Positions 14,977 through 23,511 of a DNA stretch of 64,000 nt are shown here, one piece after another. The DNA is taken from positions 23,371 through 87,370 of the forward strand of contig JAQUYD010000009.1 in the NCBI GenBank assembly GCA_028692035.1, written 5' to 3'. Under the pieces are notes generated by a model that made no database searches, was not told the DNA's origin, and was given only the letters and a program-made list of their open reading frames with translations. The position numbers and the translations under genes were made by a program. Source of the DNA: Oscillospiraceae bacterium (GTDB lineage Bacteria; Bacillota; Clostridia; Oscillospirales; Ruminococcaceae). How positions within the stretch are numbered: the stretch's first letter is position 1; each line of letters starts with the position of its first letter.

Positions 14977-16065
14977 ATGGAACGCGTTTACAACTTTTCC
15001 GCAGGCCCTTCGATGATGCCGGTCGAGATTTTGCAGCAGGCGCAGCAGGATTTGGTGTGCTACCCCGGCGCAGGATGTAGTGTGATGGAGATGAGCCATC
15101 GATCCGCGCCTTTTGAAGCGATCATTGCCGAAGCGGAGGCTTCCCTGCGCAGGCTGATGCGGATTCCCGATGATTATGCGGTGCTATTTTTACAAGGCGG
15201 CGCTTCGATGCAATTTTCCGCCGTTCCTATGAACCTGGCCAGGCAAGGACAGACCCTGGACTACGCAGTTACCGGCCAGTTCGCAGGGAAAGCGCTAACA
15301 GAGGGAGAACGCTGGGGCAAAGCCGTTGCTGTTACCTCCTCGAAAGCGGATACCTTTTCCCATATTCCCAAGATCACTGCTGACATGCTGGACCCAGACG
15401 CGGCGTATCTGCACATCACCGGCAACAATACCATCTTTGGCACCTCTTACAACACCCTGCCGGAGACCGGCGCCATTCCCCTGGTGGCCGATTGGTCCAG
15501 CGCGATCCTGGGCCGGGAGATTGACGTGGCCGCCCACGCGCTGATTTACGCGGGGGCGCAGAAGAATATGGGCCCTGCCGGGCTGACGGTAGTCATCCTG
15601 CGCCGGGAGCTGCTGGAACGGGAGGTGGATCCCGTGGTGCCGGCGATGCTTCGATATAAGCTGATGGCGGATAACGGCTCCATGTACAACACGCCACCTT
15701 GCTTTTCCATCTACATGGCAGGCTTGATGTTCCAGTGGGTAGAAAAAATGGGCGGCGTGGCCGCAATGGAAAAACGCAACCGGGAAAAAGCAGCGCTGCT
15801 GTACGATTTTATCGGGCGCTCGGCGATGTTTCACAATCCGGTGGCGGTAGAAGACCGCTCTATCATGAATGTGACCTTTACGCTGCCGACGCCAGAAGAC
15901 ACCAAAGCGTTTTTGCAGATGGCCGAGGGCCGGGGAATGATCAATCTAAAGGGCCACCGCAGCGTTGGCGGGTGCCGGGCTTCCATTTACAATGGGATGC
16001 CTACAGAGGGCGTAGAAGCGTTGGTCGCCTGCATGAAGGATTATGAAATGGGCCTGCGCAAATAA
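14977..16065 (+). CDS. serC: Phosphoserine aminotransferase
   Basis: The 362-residue product has the full length of SerC. It converts 3-phosphohydroxypyruvate and glutamate to 3-phosphoserine, with PLP held by Lys196 in GAQKNMGPAG. The N-terminus YNFSAGPSMMPVEIL and the segment VADWSSAILGREIDV are typical of the family; HRSVGGCRASIYN near the C-terminus is the phosphate-binding end. GGGAGG precedes the ATG. It is the first gene of the serC-serA-DUF1015 operon, and serA follows after 17 bp. Expression depends on the leader and terminator at 14731-14944. SerC can also take part in PLP synthesis (PdxC role), but the context points to serine. Confidence 0.95.
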   Translation: MERVYNFSAGPSMMPVEILQQAQQDLVCYPGAGCSVMEMSHRSAPFEAIIAEAEASLRRLMRIPDDYAVLFLQGGASMQFSAVPMNLARQGQTLDYAVTGQFAGKALTEGERWGKAVAVTSSKADTFSHIPKITADMLDPDAAYLHITGNNTIFGTSYNTLPETGAIPLVADWSSAILGREIDVAAHALIYAGAQKNMGPAGLTVVILRRELLEREVDPVVPAMLRYKLMADNGSMYNTPPCFSIYMAGLMFQWVEKMGGVAAMEKRNREKAALLYDFIGRSAMFHNPVAVEDRSIMNVTFTLPTPEDTKAFLQMAEGRGMINLKGHRSVGGCRASIYNGMPTEGVEALVACMKDYEMGLRK

Positions 16066-16082
16066 GAGGAGGGAATTTTCCG

Positions 16083-17261
16083 ATGGTAACCGTTAAAAAA
16101 TTCAACAAAATTTCTGATATTGTCTATACCCAGATGCCCCAGGAACGCTACCGTTTTATCGAAGAGGGCGAGGATTACGATCTGGCGCTGGTACGTTCCG
16201 CTCAACTACATGAGACCATTTTTCCAAAAAAGCTACTGGCCATTGCCCGGGCGGGCGCCGGTGTCAACAACCTGCCGGTAGAGCGCTGCAGCGAGGAAGG
16301 GATCGTCGTGTTCAATACCCCTGGCGCCAACGCCAACGCAGTCAAGGAGCTGGTGCTCTGCGGCATGATGCTGGCCTGCCGCCGAATCGTGCCGGGGATC
16401 CAGTGGGTGGAACAGCAGCGGGACGAAGGGGCCGCCGACGTGGATAAACGGATGGAAAAAGCCAAGAAAGACTTTGTCGGCGGCGAAATTGCCGGCAAGA
16501 CCCTTGGGGTTATCGGGCTGGGGGCAATTGGCGTCATGGTGGCCAACGCAGCGGTGGCCCTGGGCATGGAGGTCATTGGCTACGATCCGTTTTTGTCGGT
16601 GGATGCGGCGCTGCGCCTGTCCCGCAGCGTAAAGCTTGCCAAGACACAAGAGGAACTGCTGGGAAAATGCGATTTTCTGACCCTGCATCTGCCCCAGACT
16701 GAAAAGACCAAGGGCATGATCAATGAATCGGCAATCGCTGCCATAAAGCCCGGCGCCGTGCTTTTAAACTTTGCCCGCGGGGGCCTGATCGACGATGAGG
16801 CGGTATTGGCAGCGCTAGACGCCGAAATACTGGCCCGGTATGTAACCGACTTTCCCAACGACCGGATCATTCGGCACCCCAAGGTGATCGCGATGCCCCA
16901 TCTGGGCGCGTCCACCCCGGAGGCGGAGGAAAACTGCGCCCGGATGGCCGCCGCTCAACTAGAGGAATACCTGGTCAACGGCAACATTAAAAACAGCGTC
17001 AATTTCCCGGACTGCGAATATCCCCGGGGAGAGGGCTGGCGAATCGCCATCATCAACAAAAACGTGACCAATATGATGGGGCAAATCACGGCGGTGCTGG
17101 CACAGCGGCAGTTCAACATCGAGCATATGCTCAACCATAGCCGGGGCCCTTGGGCTTACACCCTCATCGATCTGCTGGAACAGCCGGATCCGGCCTGTGC
17201 CGACGCGCTTGCGGCTATTGACGGCGTCGTTCGGGTTCGGGTGATCGGAGGAAACGCATGA
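16083..17261 (+). CDS. serA: D-3-phosphoglycerate dehydrogenase with ACT domain
   Basis: 392 residues. It oxidises 3-phosphoglycerate to 3-phosphohydroxypyruvate with NAD+, the first step of serine synthesis. The Rossmann signature GLGAIG starts at 145; Arg232 (FARGG) and His273 (PHLGAS) are catalytic residues of the D-2-hydroxyacid dehydrogenase family. An ACT domain occupies about residues 318-391 (IAIINKNVTNMMGQITAVLAQ), which in SerA enzymes often binds serine for feedback inhibition. The protein is of the short type, lacking the extra intervening domain. It ends in ATGA, overlapping the next gene by four bases. Confidence 0.93.
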   Translation: MVTVKKFNKISDIVYTQMPQERYRFIEEGEDYDLALVRSAQLHETIFPKKLLAIARAGAGVNNLPVERCSEEGIVVFNTPGANANAVKELVLCGMMLACRRIVPGIQWVEQQRDEGAADVDKRMEKAKKDFVGGEIAGKTLGVIGLGAIGVMVANAAVALGMEVIGYDPFLSVDAALRLSRSVKLAKTQEELLGKCDFLTLHLPQTEKTKGMINESAIAAIKPGAVLLNFARGGLIDDEAVLAALDAEILARYVTDFPNDRIIRHPKVIAMPHLGASTPEAEENCARMAAAQLEEYLVNGNIKNSVNFPDCEYPRGEGWRIAIINKNVTNMMGQITAVLAQRQFNIEHMLNHSRGPWAYTLIDLLEQPDPACADALAAIDGVVRVRVIGGNA

Positions 17262-18433
17262 AAGAAGACATAAAGGCTCGATTGGCAGCCGTTGGAGCGT
17301 CGGTCCCTCGGTTGCTGTTTCCCAAAGAGGGCGTTGATCTTCAAAAATTTGCGGTGGTGGCCTGTGACCAGTACAGTGCCCAAGAGGAATACTGGGCCGC
17401 GGTACGGGATTTCGTGGGCGGCGCCCCCTCCGCTTTGCAGCTGATGATGCCGGAGGCCTGGCTGGGAAAAGACTCTGCCCATGAAAGCGCCATTCCCAGC
17501 GCCATGGAACGGTATCTGGCAGACGGAACCTTGCAGGATCTGGGCGAGGGCCTGATGTTTTTGCACCGCACAACCACCACTGGCGTTCGCCGTGGGCTGA
17601 TGCTTCTTCTGGATCTGGAGCAATATGATTTTACACCCGGTTCGGTATCCATGATCCGTGCGACCGAAAAAACCATTGTGGAACGGCTGCCTCCCCGCGT
17701 AGCCATTCGTTCCAAAGCCCCGCTGGAAATGCCCCACGTCATGGTTCTGCTGGACGATCGGGGAAACCGCCTGATGGGGGCGATGGACCAGATTGTAAAC
17801 GGCCGAAAGCCCCTTTATGATTTTCCCCTGATGATGGACAGCGGTCAGCTAAAGGGCTGGTTTTTGCAGGAGGAATCCGTATATGCGGCAGTGGCGGAGG
17901 CGCTGACCCTGTTACAGAAGGCTACCCCCAACGGGATGCTTTACGCCATGGGCGATGGAAACCATTCCTTTGCCGCGGCCAAAGCCCATTGGAACGCGAT
18001 CAAGCAGGAACTCCCCACAGCCGAACAGGAGCGTCATCCTGCGCGGTTTGGGCTGGTGGAACTGGTCAATTTGTACGATCCAGCTTTGGCTTTCGAGCCG
18101 ATCCACCGGCTTCTGATCGGGGTCGATCCGGCGCAGGTACAGCAGGATCTGGCTTTTGACGCAGAAAACCCGCCATCGTTGCAACAGTTGCAGCCGCAGC
18201 TGGACGGATGGCTGGCCCGGCACCCGTCGGCGCTGTTGGAATACATTCATGGTGCCGATGACTGCCGCCGTTTGGGGCAGGCGCCAGACCGGCTCGCCAT
18301 CGTTTGGGATCGGTTTGACAAGGAGAGCCTTTTCTCCGATGTGGCCCGGCATGGGGTTCTCTGCCGAAAAAGCTTTTCCATGGGCAGCGCGCCGGACAAA
18401 CGCTTTTATCTGGAATGTCGGAAAATTCGGTAA
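17258..18433 (+). CDS. DUF1015 family protein in the serine operon
   Basis: The 391-residue protein matches the DUF1015 family (COG4198), a soluble family with the marker GDGNHSFAAAKAHW at about 230-243 and an N-terminal part containing VVACDQYSAQEEYW. No reaction is established that I know of. It overlaps serA by four bases (ATGA), so the two are translationally coupled, and DUF1015 genes are often found beside serA in Firmicutes. The operon has no serB, so one hypothesis is that this protein supplies phosphoserine phosphatase or another step from phosphoserine; the sequence shows no HAD-type phosphatase motif. A strong terminator follows. Confidence 0.85.
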   Translation: MKEDIKARLAAVGASVPRLLFPKEGVDLQKFAVVACDQYSAQEEYWAAVRDFVGGAPSALQLMMPEAWLGKDSAHESAIPSAMERYLADGTLQDLGEGLMFLHRTTTTGVRRGLMLLLDLEQYDFTPGSVSMIRATEKTIVERLPPRVAIRSKAPLEMPHVMVLLDDRGNRLMGAMDQIVNGRKPLYDFPLMMDSGQLKGWFLQEESVYAAVAEALTLLQKATPNGMLYAMGDGNHSFAAAKAHWNAIKQELPTAEQERHPARFGLVELVNLYDPALAFEPIHRLLIGVDPAQVQQDLAFDAENPPSLQQLQPQLDGWLARHPSALLEYIHGADDCRRLGQAPDRLAIVWDRFDKESLFSDVARHGVLCRKSFSMGSAPDKRFYLECRKIR

Positions 18434-18441
18434 AAACATAA

Positions 18442-18476
18442 AAAACCGCCGGATAGATGATCTATCCGGCGGTTTT
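18442..18476. terminator. Terminator of the serine operon
   Basis: AAAACCGCCGGATAGA / TCTATCCGGCGGTTTT, a perfect 16-bp stem with a 3-nt loop, between convergent genes. It can also end the sugar operon on the minus strand. Confidence 0.92.
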
Positions 18477-18484
18477 CGCTTCTG

Positions 18485-19315
18485 TTATTCAAAATAAGAG
18501 CGTAAGGCGTTCATGCATTTTTCCATGGCGGGGTTGGGGTCGTTATAATATTCGGCGGAGGTCAGCTCCATGGTCATATAACGGTCGTAGCCTGCGTCTT
18601 CGATTTCCCGGATATACTGCTCCAGCGGGAAAATGCCGTCCCCCCAGGCGAGGTGGCCGGCGGGCCGCCCGTCGATTAGGTGGACATGCCACAGATCCTC
18701 CCCTAGTTCGTTGGCATACTGGGCGATGGATTCCCCAGCGTAATACATGGGGCTTGTGTCCAGCATCCCCTTTAGGCTGGGCGATCCAACCTCCCGGATC
18801 GCCCGTTTTAAGCTGGGCAAATCGGTGACCAGATTGGTTTCATCGGTGCGGATGGGCTCCAGCACCAGCACAACTCCCTCCTGCTCGGCCTTGCGGGAAA
18901 GCTGACCCAGACTGTCGATCATCCGGGCCCATGCCTGCTCCTTTGGTTCGTCAAAGTAGCCATAGCCGGAGGTCAAAAGCATCTGGCGGCTGCCCATCTC
19001 CGTGCAGACCTCGATCTGCCGGGTCAAATTCTGAATAGAACGACGGCGGGCAACCTCTCGGTAATAGGAAATGTTCACCGGATAGCTGCACTGGTCGGGG
19101 GTGTAGCAGATCACCTTTAAATGATGGCCTGCGATTTTTTGGCGGATGGCGGCTATCTCGCCGGCAGACAGATCCGGCACATAGAAATGAGGGGCATTGG
19201 GCAGCACTTCTATGGATTCATACCCCAACCGCTCCATGGCGTCGAGAAAATAATCAAAGGAATAGAATTTATAAACCAGGTTCATGCCAGCGATCTGGCG
19301 CTTTTGGATTTTCAT
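18485..19315 (-). CDS. Sugar phosphate isomerase/epimerase (FrlC-like TIM barrel)
   Basis: The start at 19315 follows GAGGAGG by six bases; a longer frame begins at the upstream stop codon. The 276-residue protein is an AP-endonuclease-family-2 / xylose isomerase-like TIM barrel. Motifs shared with fructoselysine 3-epimerase (FrlC) are PHFYVPDLSAGEI, CYTPDQCSYPVNIS and VLEPIRTDETN. Metal ligands of the fold are probably Glu in LEP, Asp in GMLDTS, His in HVHLIDG and Glu in MELTS. The substrate is a keto or amino sugar or its phosphate. It is the last gene of the operon with an FGGY kinase and a BtpA/SgcQ-like protein. Confidence 0.8.
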   Translation of the reverse strand: MKIQKRQIAGMNLVYKFYSFDYFLDAMERLGYESIEVLPNAPHFYVPDLSAGEIAAIRQKIAGHHLKVICYTPDQCSYPVNISYYREVARRRSIQNLTRQIEVCTEMGSRQMLLTSGYGYFDEPKEQAWARMIDSLGQLSRKAEQEGVVLVLEPIRTDETNLVTDLPSLKRAIREVGSPSLKGMLDTSPMYYAGESIAQYANELGEDLWHVHLIDGRPAGHLAWGDGIFPLEQYIREIEDAGYDRYMTMELTSAEYYNDPNPAMEKCMNALRSYFE

Positions 19316-19338
19316 GGCGTTCCCTCCTCGGTGGGTCA

Positions 19339-20853
19339 TCAGATTTGGTGCATCAACTCTTTGGTCGCTTCGTACAGAGCCCGGAACACCGGTTTGTTTT
19401 TTTGATACAGCCTGTGGTTTTCCGCAATAGGCCGGACGGTCTGGGCTACGCGGATCTTTTGACCTAGGGCTTCAAAGCTGTCGTAACAGCCGCAGGCCAA
19501 GGCGCAGAGGATGGCGTCGCCATAAGAAGCGCCTACCGTCACCTCCGGCACCAGGATCTCCCGCCCCAGCATATCCGCGATGATTTGCAGCCACAAGGAG
19601 TTCTTCGTGCCGCCGCCCACCGCCATAATTTTGGTCACCGGCAGACCATTTTCGTCCAGCACCTCAAAATGCTGGGCGATGGAGTAACCGATCCCCTCCA
19701 ACGCGGACCGGTACAGGTGCGCCCGGGTGTGATGGGACTGCAGCCCAAAGAGCATCCCCTTGGCCAAGGGGTCGTTGATCGGGGTCCGCTCCCCGGCAAA
19801 ATAGGGCAATGTGATTAGGCCCTCGCTCCCGGCGGGAACTGTCCCGGCGATTTTGGCCATAACAGCATAGGCGTTTTCTCCTCCCGTCGCCTCCTGTTCC
19901 AGCAGTTCCGCAAACAGCTGATCGCGGTACCATTTGGTCAAGGTACCGCCGTTGTTGGTGCCCGCTGCTACACAATAGGTATCAGGAATTAGGTAATGGC
20001 CCGGCCAGATCCGGCTATCTTTTGGGAGCTGGTCGGCATTATAAATGAAAAAACAGGTGGAACCCAACTGGATCATGATGGTCCCCGGCGTAAAAACGCC
20101 GCAGGAAACCGACTCTGCCCCAGAATCTCCTGTGCCGGTTAAAACTTTCGTGCCGGGCATAAGCCCTGTGAGGGCGGCCGCCTCAGGGGTCACCGTCCCC
20201 ACAACGTCGGGCGCAAGAGTGATTTCCGCCAGTTGATCCGGCCGGCAGAACAAGCCGCATTCCGCTTCGTTCACGCCGTTTTCATCATACAACGGCGCAA
20301 AAGATCCGCTTAAATACTTGTCAATACAGTAGCGGCCGGTCATTTTGGCTGTCAGAAAAGAGGATGCGGTGAGAAATTTATAGGTTTTGGCATAAACTGC
20401 CGGCAGGTGGTTTTTGATCCAGAGGATTTTGGGAGAGATGCTGGAGGACACCAGTGACCGGGGGAAAACTTTGGAAAACCGGTCGCCGTAGTAAGCCTTG
20501 ATCTGCTCGATTTCCTCTTGGGCCCGGGAGTCGATGCCATATAAAATGGCGTTGCACAGCGGCTTGCAGTTTTTGTCCACCGGCACACAGTCGCACCCCA
20601 GCGCAGACAGTCCCACACATGCGATTTTCGCCGGGTCCAAGCCGGATTGGTCCAGTAGTAGCCGGGAAATTTTGCATACATCCCCCCACCAGACCGCCTG
20701 TGCGTCGTGCTCGTACCAGCCGGGCCTGGGGTTTTCTAACCCGTGTTTTTGAGCGGCCTGACAGATGATCCGGCACTCCCCGTCGATTAAAACGCCTTTG
20801 CTTTCATAGGTACCGACGTCGATACCCATGAAAAAACGGCTTTCCCTCTCCAC
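19339..20853 (-). CDS. FGGY-family carbohydrate kinase
   Basis: GTG at 20853 is preferred because AAAGGA lies eight bases upstream and overlaps the end of the previous gene; ATG at 20829 is the alternative. The 504-residue enzyme has the two actin-like ATPase domains of FGGY kinases: the phosphate-1 loop MGIDVGTYESKGVLID at the start, GTGDSGAESVSCG in the middle and the C-terminal VGGGTKNSLWLQIIADMLG. Substrates in the family include xylulose, ribulose, glycerol and related sugars; the order of genes suggests an unusual keto sugar. The upstream gene's TGA lies four bases before the start, implying coupling. Confidence 0.85.
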   Translation of the reverse strand: MERESRFFMGIDVGTYESKGVLIDGECRIICQAAQKHGLENPRPGWYEHDAQAVWWGDVCKISRLLLDQSGLDPAKIACVGLSALGCDCVPVDKNCKPLCNAILYGIDSRAQEEIEQIKAYYGDRFSKVFPRSLVSSSISPKILWIKNHLPAVYAKTYKFLTASSFLTAKMTGRYCIDKYLSGSFAPLYDENGVNEAECGLFCRPDQLAEITLAPDVVGTVTPEAAALTGLMPGTKVLTGTGDSGAESVSCGVFTPGTIMIQLGSTCFFIYNADQLPKDSRIWPGHYLIPDTYCVAAGTNNGGTLTKWYRDQLFAELLEQEATGGENAYAVMAKIAGTVPAGSEGLITLPYFAGERTPINDPLAKGMLFGLQSHHTRAHLYRSALEGIGYSIAQHFEVLDENGLPVTKIMAVGGGTKNSLWLQIIADMLGREILVPEVTVGASYGDAILCALACGCYDSFEALGQKIRVAQTVRPIAENHRLYQKNKPVFRALYEATKELMHQI

Positions 20854-20857
20854 AAGA

Positions 20858-21661
20858 TCAGTCCTTTCGCAGGGCTTTCGCCTTCTGCATAAACCGGGCA
20901 ACCTTTTCTTCGTCGATCAGGCCGGTAAACACCCCGTCCTTTTTAAACGCCGATCCCACAAATGCGCCGTCTGCCACAGACAGGATCGCCTCACAGTTTT
21001 TCTCGCTGCAGCCGGTACCACAGAAAACCGGGGTGTCCCCGGAAATCTGTTTGACCTCGACGATCTGGGAGACATCCGGCTGGCTGCCCGGCCCAGGGCC
21101 GGACACTACCAAGCACTCTGCCCGGCAGCCGTTTAGCAGTGATTTGGCTTTCTGGGTCAGGGAGCGGGTATCCATAGGGGTGGAGCCCTCTCCGTTGATA
21201 AAATAGCATAGCTTTAAGTCATCTAAATCCAATTCCCGGCGCAGCCGCAAGGTGCGGGCAATATTGCGCTGCTGCAAGCCGGTATCGCTCGCCCACGCGC
21301 CAGTAAACAGGCAGCGGGTAAAGGCGGCGCCGGTAGCCGCGCAGATCTCGATGCAGCCTTCGCCGTCGGCAATGGTCTCAACCCCATAAGGGACGGTAAA
21401 CAGATGGCGGATCTCACCGAATACGCGGCACATTGCGCCAAATACCGGCTTGGGTGTGTCGGTAAAGAAGGGGCCGCTGAATTCATTGGTAATCAAAACG
21501 CCGTCCACACCGCCCTTTTGCAGTGCTTCCAGGTTCTTCCTGGCGTTGTCGACCACCTGTTCCATAGAGCCCTCATAAAAGGGGTCTCCGGGCAGGGGGT
21601 CTAGGTGTAAAAGCCCGATAATCGGCTTGGACGTTTTAAACAATTCGGTTGACCAGCTCAT
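20858..21661 (-). CDS. BtpA/SgcQ-family TIM-barrel protein
   Basis: The start at 21661 has TGGAGGT eight bases upstream. The 267-residue protein follows the BtpA family (PF03437): IIGLLHLDPLPGDPFYEG near the N-terminus, GGVDGVLITNEF, and late phosphate-loop-like GTGCSEKNCEAIL and DGAFVGSAFKKDG. BtpA was linked to photosystem I assembly in cyanobacteria, but homologues such as SgcQ occur in sugar operons of heterotrophs and are presumed to be metabolic enzymes. As the first gene here, followed by a kinase and an isomerase, it probably acts on a phosphorylated sugar. A promoter is at 21723-21751. No transporter gene is in the operon. Confidence 0.8.
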   Translation of the reverse strand: MSWSTELFKTSKPIIGLLHLDPLPGDPFYEGSMEQVVDNARKNLEALQKGGVDGVLITNEFSGPFFTDTPKPVFGAMCRVFGEIRHLFTVPYGVETIADGEGCIEICAATGAAFTRCLFTGAWASDTGLQQRNIARTLRLRRELDLDDLKLCYFINGEGSTPMDTRSLTQKAKSLLNGCRAECLVVSGPGPGSQPDVSQIVEVKQISGDTPVFCGTGCSEKNCEAILSVADGAFVGSAFKKDGVFTGLIDEEKVARFMQKAKALRKD

Positions 21662-21722
21662 AAATTTACCTCCAGGATAGAAAAATTCGCAGGAGTTTGC
21701 CGAAGAAAACTCATACAAGGAC

Positions 21723-21751
21723 AGTATATCACCAGAAAATGGATATCACAA
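21723..21751 (-). promoter_or_regulatory. Promoter of the sugar operon
   Basis: On the minus strand TTGTGA (21751-21746), a 17-bp spacer and TATACT (21728-21723), with TGA directly before the -10 (extended -10). Confidence 0.65.
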
Positions 21752-21867
21752 TGACAAAGATCCGAGATTTTTGTAGAAAAGCGGGAATTATTTTGCACGA
21801 TTCGCACAATTTATAGGGAATGATACCTAAAATCTTGTGGTATCCAGGGACAGATGAAAGAAAATCC

Positions 21868-21896
21868 GTGCACAACGGGCCGACCCATGATATACT
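21868..21896 (+). promoter_or_regulatory. Promoter of the GNAT gene
   Basis: Extended -10 TGATATACT (TATACT at 21891-21896), with a weak -35 GTGCAC (21868-21873) 17 bp upstream. Confidence 0.6.
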
Positions 21897-21925
21897 GAAA
21901 AAAATGGACAAAGGGAGGGGTTTCC

Positions 21926-22768
21926 ATGGAATACACGCTGCAAAAAGGCAGCTGGGAAAATATTGACCAAGCGGTGCTGGTCGAAGAGGAGACGCTGCCA
22001 AAAAGCTGTTATCTGCGGGACAACAGCGATTATTTTCTAAATCGGACGCAAGGAAACCTAACGCTCGTGTATGCGGGGGACACGCCAGTGGGGATCGGCA
22101 AGCTGTCCCAGCTGCCGGACGGATCCGGCTGGCTGGAAACGCTGCGAGTGCGCCCCGCCTGGCAGGGAAAAGGCGTGGGAAAAGCTATTTATGAACGGTG
22201 GCTGGAAGAAGCGACGGCATTGGGCTGTCCGGCTATTCGGATGTTCACAGGAACCGGCAATGCCCGCAGCAAAGGGCTGGCAGAACGGTTTGGCCTCTCT
22301 CTGGCAGGGACCTATATCGGCGCCACAGCAAAGATTCCTTCCTCGTTGCTGTATTTGCCGGCGGGTTTTAAGTTGGTGGAGGATTTCCGCCTGGCCCAGG
22401 TGCTGCTGGAAAGTGGTCGATGGGAGATGGAGGATTTTGTGGTGATGAACAACACCTTCTTCCGCTGCGGCGAAAAGACCTGGCGGTATCTGTGGGAGCA
22501 AGGAATGATCTTTGCAGATGATCGGCAGAATTTTGTGGTTATCGGCGCCCGGATGCTACGGCAGCGGGGATTGCATGTGGCGATGTACGGCGGTGATGGC
22601 CGCCGCTGTTTGCAGTTTGCCAAAGCGTATACGCAGCGCCAGGGTTTGGGCCAGGTGACTGTGTCCTATCCGCCGGCCAACCGGCGGATCCACAGCGATC
22701 TGGAACGAGAGGGCTTTGTCCACGACCTCTCCTGCCGGATTGTGATGGAGCGGGTCTTTGATCGATAG
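21926..22768 (+). CDS. GNAT-family N-acetyltransferase, two-part
   Basis: The 280-residue protein contains a clear GNAT domain in residues 1-135, with the acetyl-CoA loop VRPAWQGKGVGKAIYERWLEE at about 74-94. The second half (about 150-280) ends with a GNAT-like strand-helix pattern, PPANRRIHSDLEREGFVHDLSCRIVMERV, so it may be a tandem GNAT whose C-terminal copy has lost the CoA loop. The acceptor substrate is unknown. It is a single gene with a G-rich ribosome site, a promoter at 21868-21896 and a strong terminator. Confidence 0.8.
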   Translation: MEYTLQKGSWENIDQAVLVEEETLPKSCYLRDNSDYFLNRTQGNLTLVYAGDTPVGIGKLSQLPDGSGWLETLRVRPAWQGKGVGKAIYERWLEEATALGCPAIRMFTGTGNARSKGLAERFGLSLAGTYIGATAKIPSSLLYLPAGFKLVEDFRLAQVLLESGRWEMEDFVVMNNTFFRCGEKTWRYLWEQGMIFADDRQNFVVIGARMLRQRGLHVAMYGGDGRRCLQFAKAYTQRQGLGQVTVSYPPANRRIHSDLEREGFVHDLSCRIVMERVFDR

Positions 22769-22782
22769 GAAAACCCGACAAA

Positions 22783-22814
22783 AAAGAAACGGCGCCTTTT
22801 GGCGCCGTTTCTTT
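22783..22814. terminator. Bidirectional terminator
   Basis: AAAGAAACGGCGCC / GGCGCCGTTTCTTT, 14-bp stem with the loop TTTT, between the convergent GNAT and rubrerythrin genes. Confidence 0.92.
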
Positions 22815-22840
22815 GGCCGGGCTGGCTCCTCGCAAAAAGC

Positions 22841-23380
22841 TCAATAGGAAGATTTCTTCACTTCGAAGAAGGACTGTTTATACTTGCAGACGGGACAGAC
22901 CATCGGCGCGGTTTCTCCTTCGTAGAGATAACCGCAATTGCGGCAAACCCAAGAAACCTTGCTGTTTTTGCGAAAAACTGCCCCATCCTGAATATTCTGT
23001 TCCAGCGTTCGGTAACGCTTTTCATGGTCTTTTTCGATGGAAGCAATCAACTCCATCTTTTTGCCGATCTCCGCAAAGCCTTCTTCTTTAGCGTCCTTGG
23101 CGAAGGAGGGGTACATGTCGCTCCATTCATAATGCTCGCCGTTGGCCGCCAGCACAAGGTTTTCTTTGGTATCACCCATTTGGCCGCCATGCAGATATTC
23201 ATACCACTGCTGGGCATGGGCCCGTTCGTTTCGGGCGGTGGTTTCAAAAACCTGAGCCATTTCTTCGTATCCGTCCTGTCGCGCTTTTTGCGCGTAAAGC
23301 TGGTACTTTACGGCGGCCTGGCTTTCCCCCGCCAGTGCGGCGATCAGATTCGCCTCTGTTTTGCTTCCTTCCAATTTCAT
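22841..23380 (-). CDS. rbr: Rubrerythrin
   Basis: The 179-residue protein combines a ferritin-like diiron domain (residues 1-135, with Glu19 in AGESQAA, ExxxH in ARNERAHAQQ and EKDHEKRY) and a C-terminal rubredoxin-like domain with two CxxC pairs (CRNCG and CPVCK). Rubrerythrin reduces hydrogen peroxide to water using electrons passed through the rubredoxin centre, protecting anaerobes from oxygen. AAAGGAG precedes the ATG. It is cytoplasmic and is transcribed alone. The shared upstream region with the MATE gene has no clear PerR box, although a 12-bp palindrome is present at 23486-23497. Confidence 0.95.
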   Translation of the reverse strand: MKLEGSKTEANLIAALAGESQAAVKYQLYAQKARQDGYEEMAQVFETTARNERAHAQQWYEYLHGGQMGDTKENLVLAANGEHYEWSDMYPSFAKDAKEEGFAEIGKKMELIASIEKDHEKRYRTLEQNIQDGAVFRKNSKVSWVCRNCGYLYEGETAPMVCPVCKYKQSFFEVKKSSY

Positions 23381-23442
23381 GGCAATTCTCCTTTCGGTTT
23401 CCCCTAGTTTGGACCGGGGCGAAAAAGAATATGCACATCATA

Positions 23443-23497
23443 TTGCAATGGTGGGTGAAAAAGAGTATAATAAGCAAAAACATCATATAACGTTATA
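23443..23497 (+). promoter_or_regulatory. Promoter and palindromic operator of the second MATE gene
   Basis: TTGCAA (23443-23448), 17 bp, TATAAT (23466-23471). Just downstream lies the perfect palindrome TATAACGTTATA (23486-23497), between the likely transcription start and the ribosome site, a position suited to a repressor. CATCATAT occurs twice around it. Confidence 0.65.
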
Positions 23498-23511
23498 GAG
23501 GAGAGAACCAT

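Noticed and set aside
23486..23497. PerR box for rubrerythrin
   Set aside because: The palindrome TATAACGTTATA does not match the PerR consensus and lies closer to the MATE start than to a rubrerythrin promoter.
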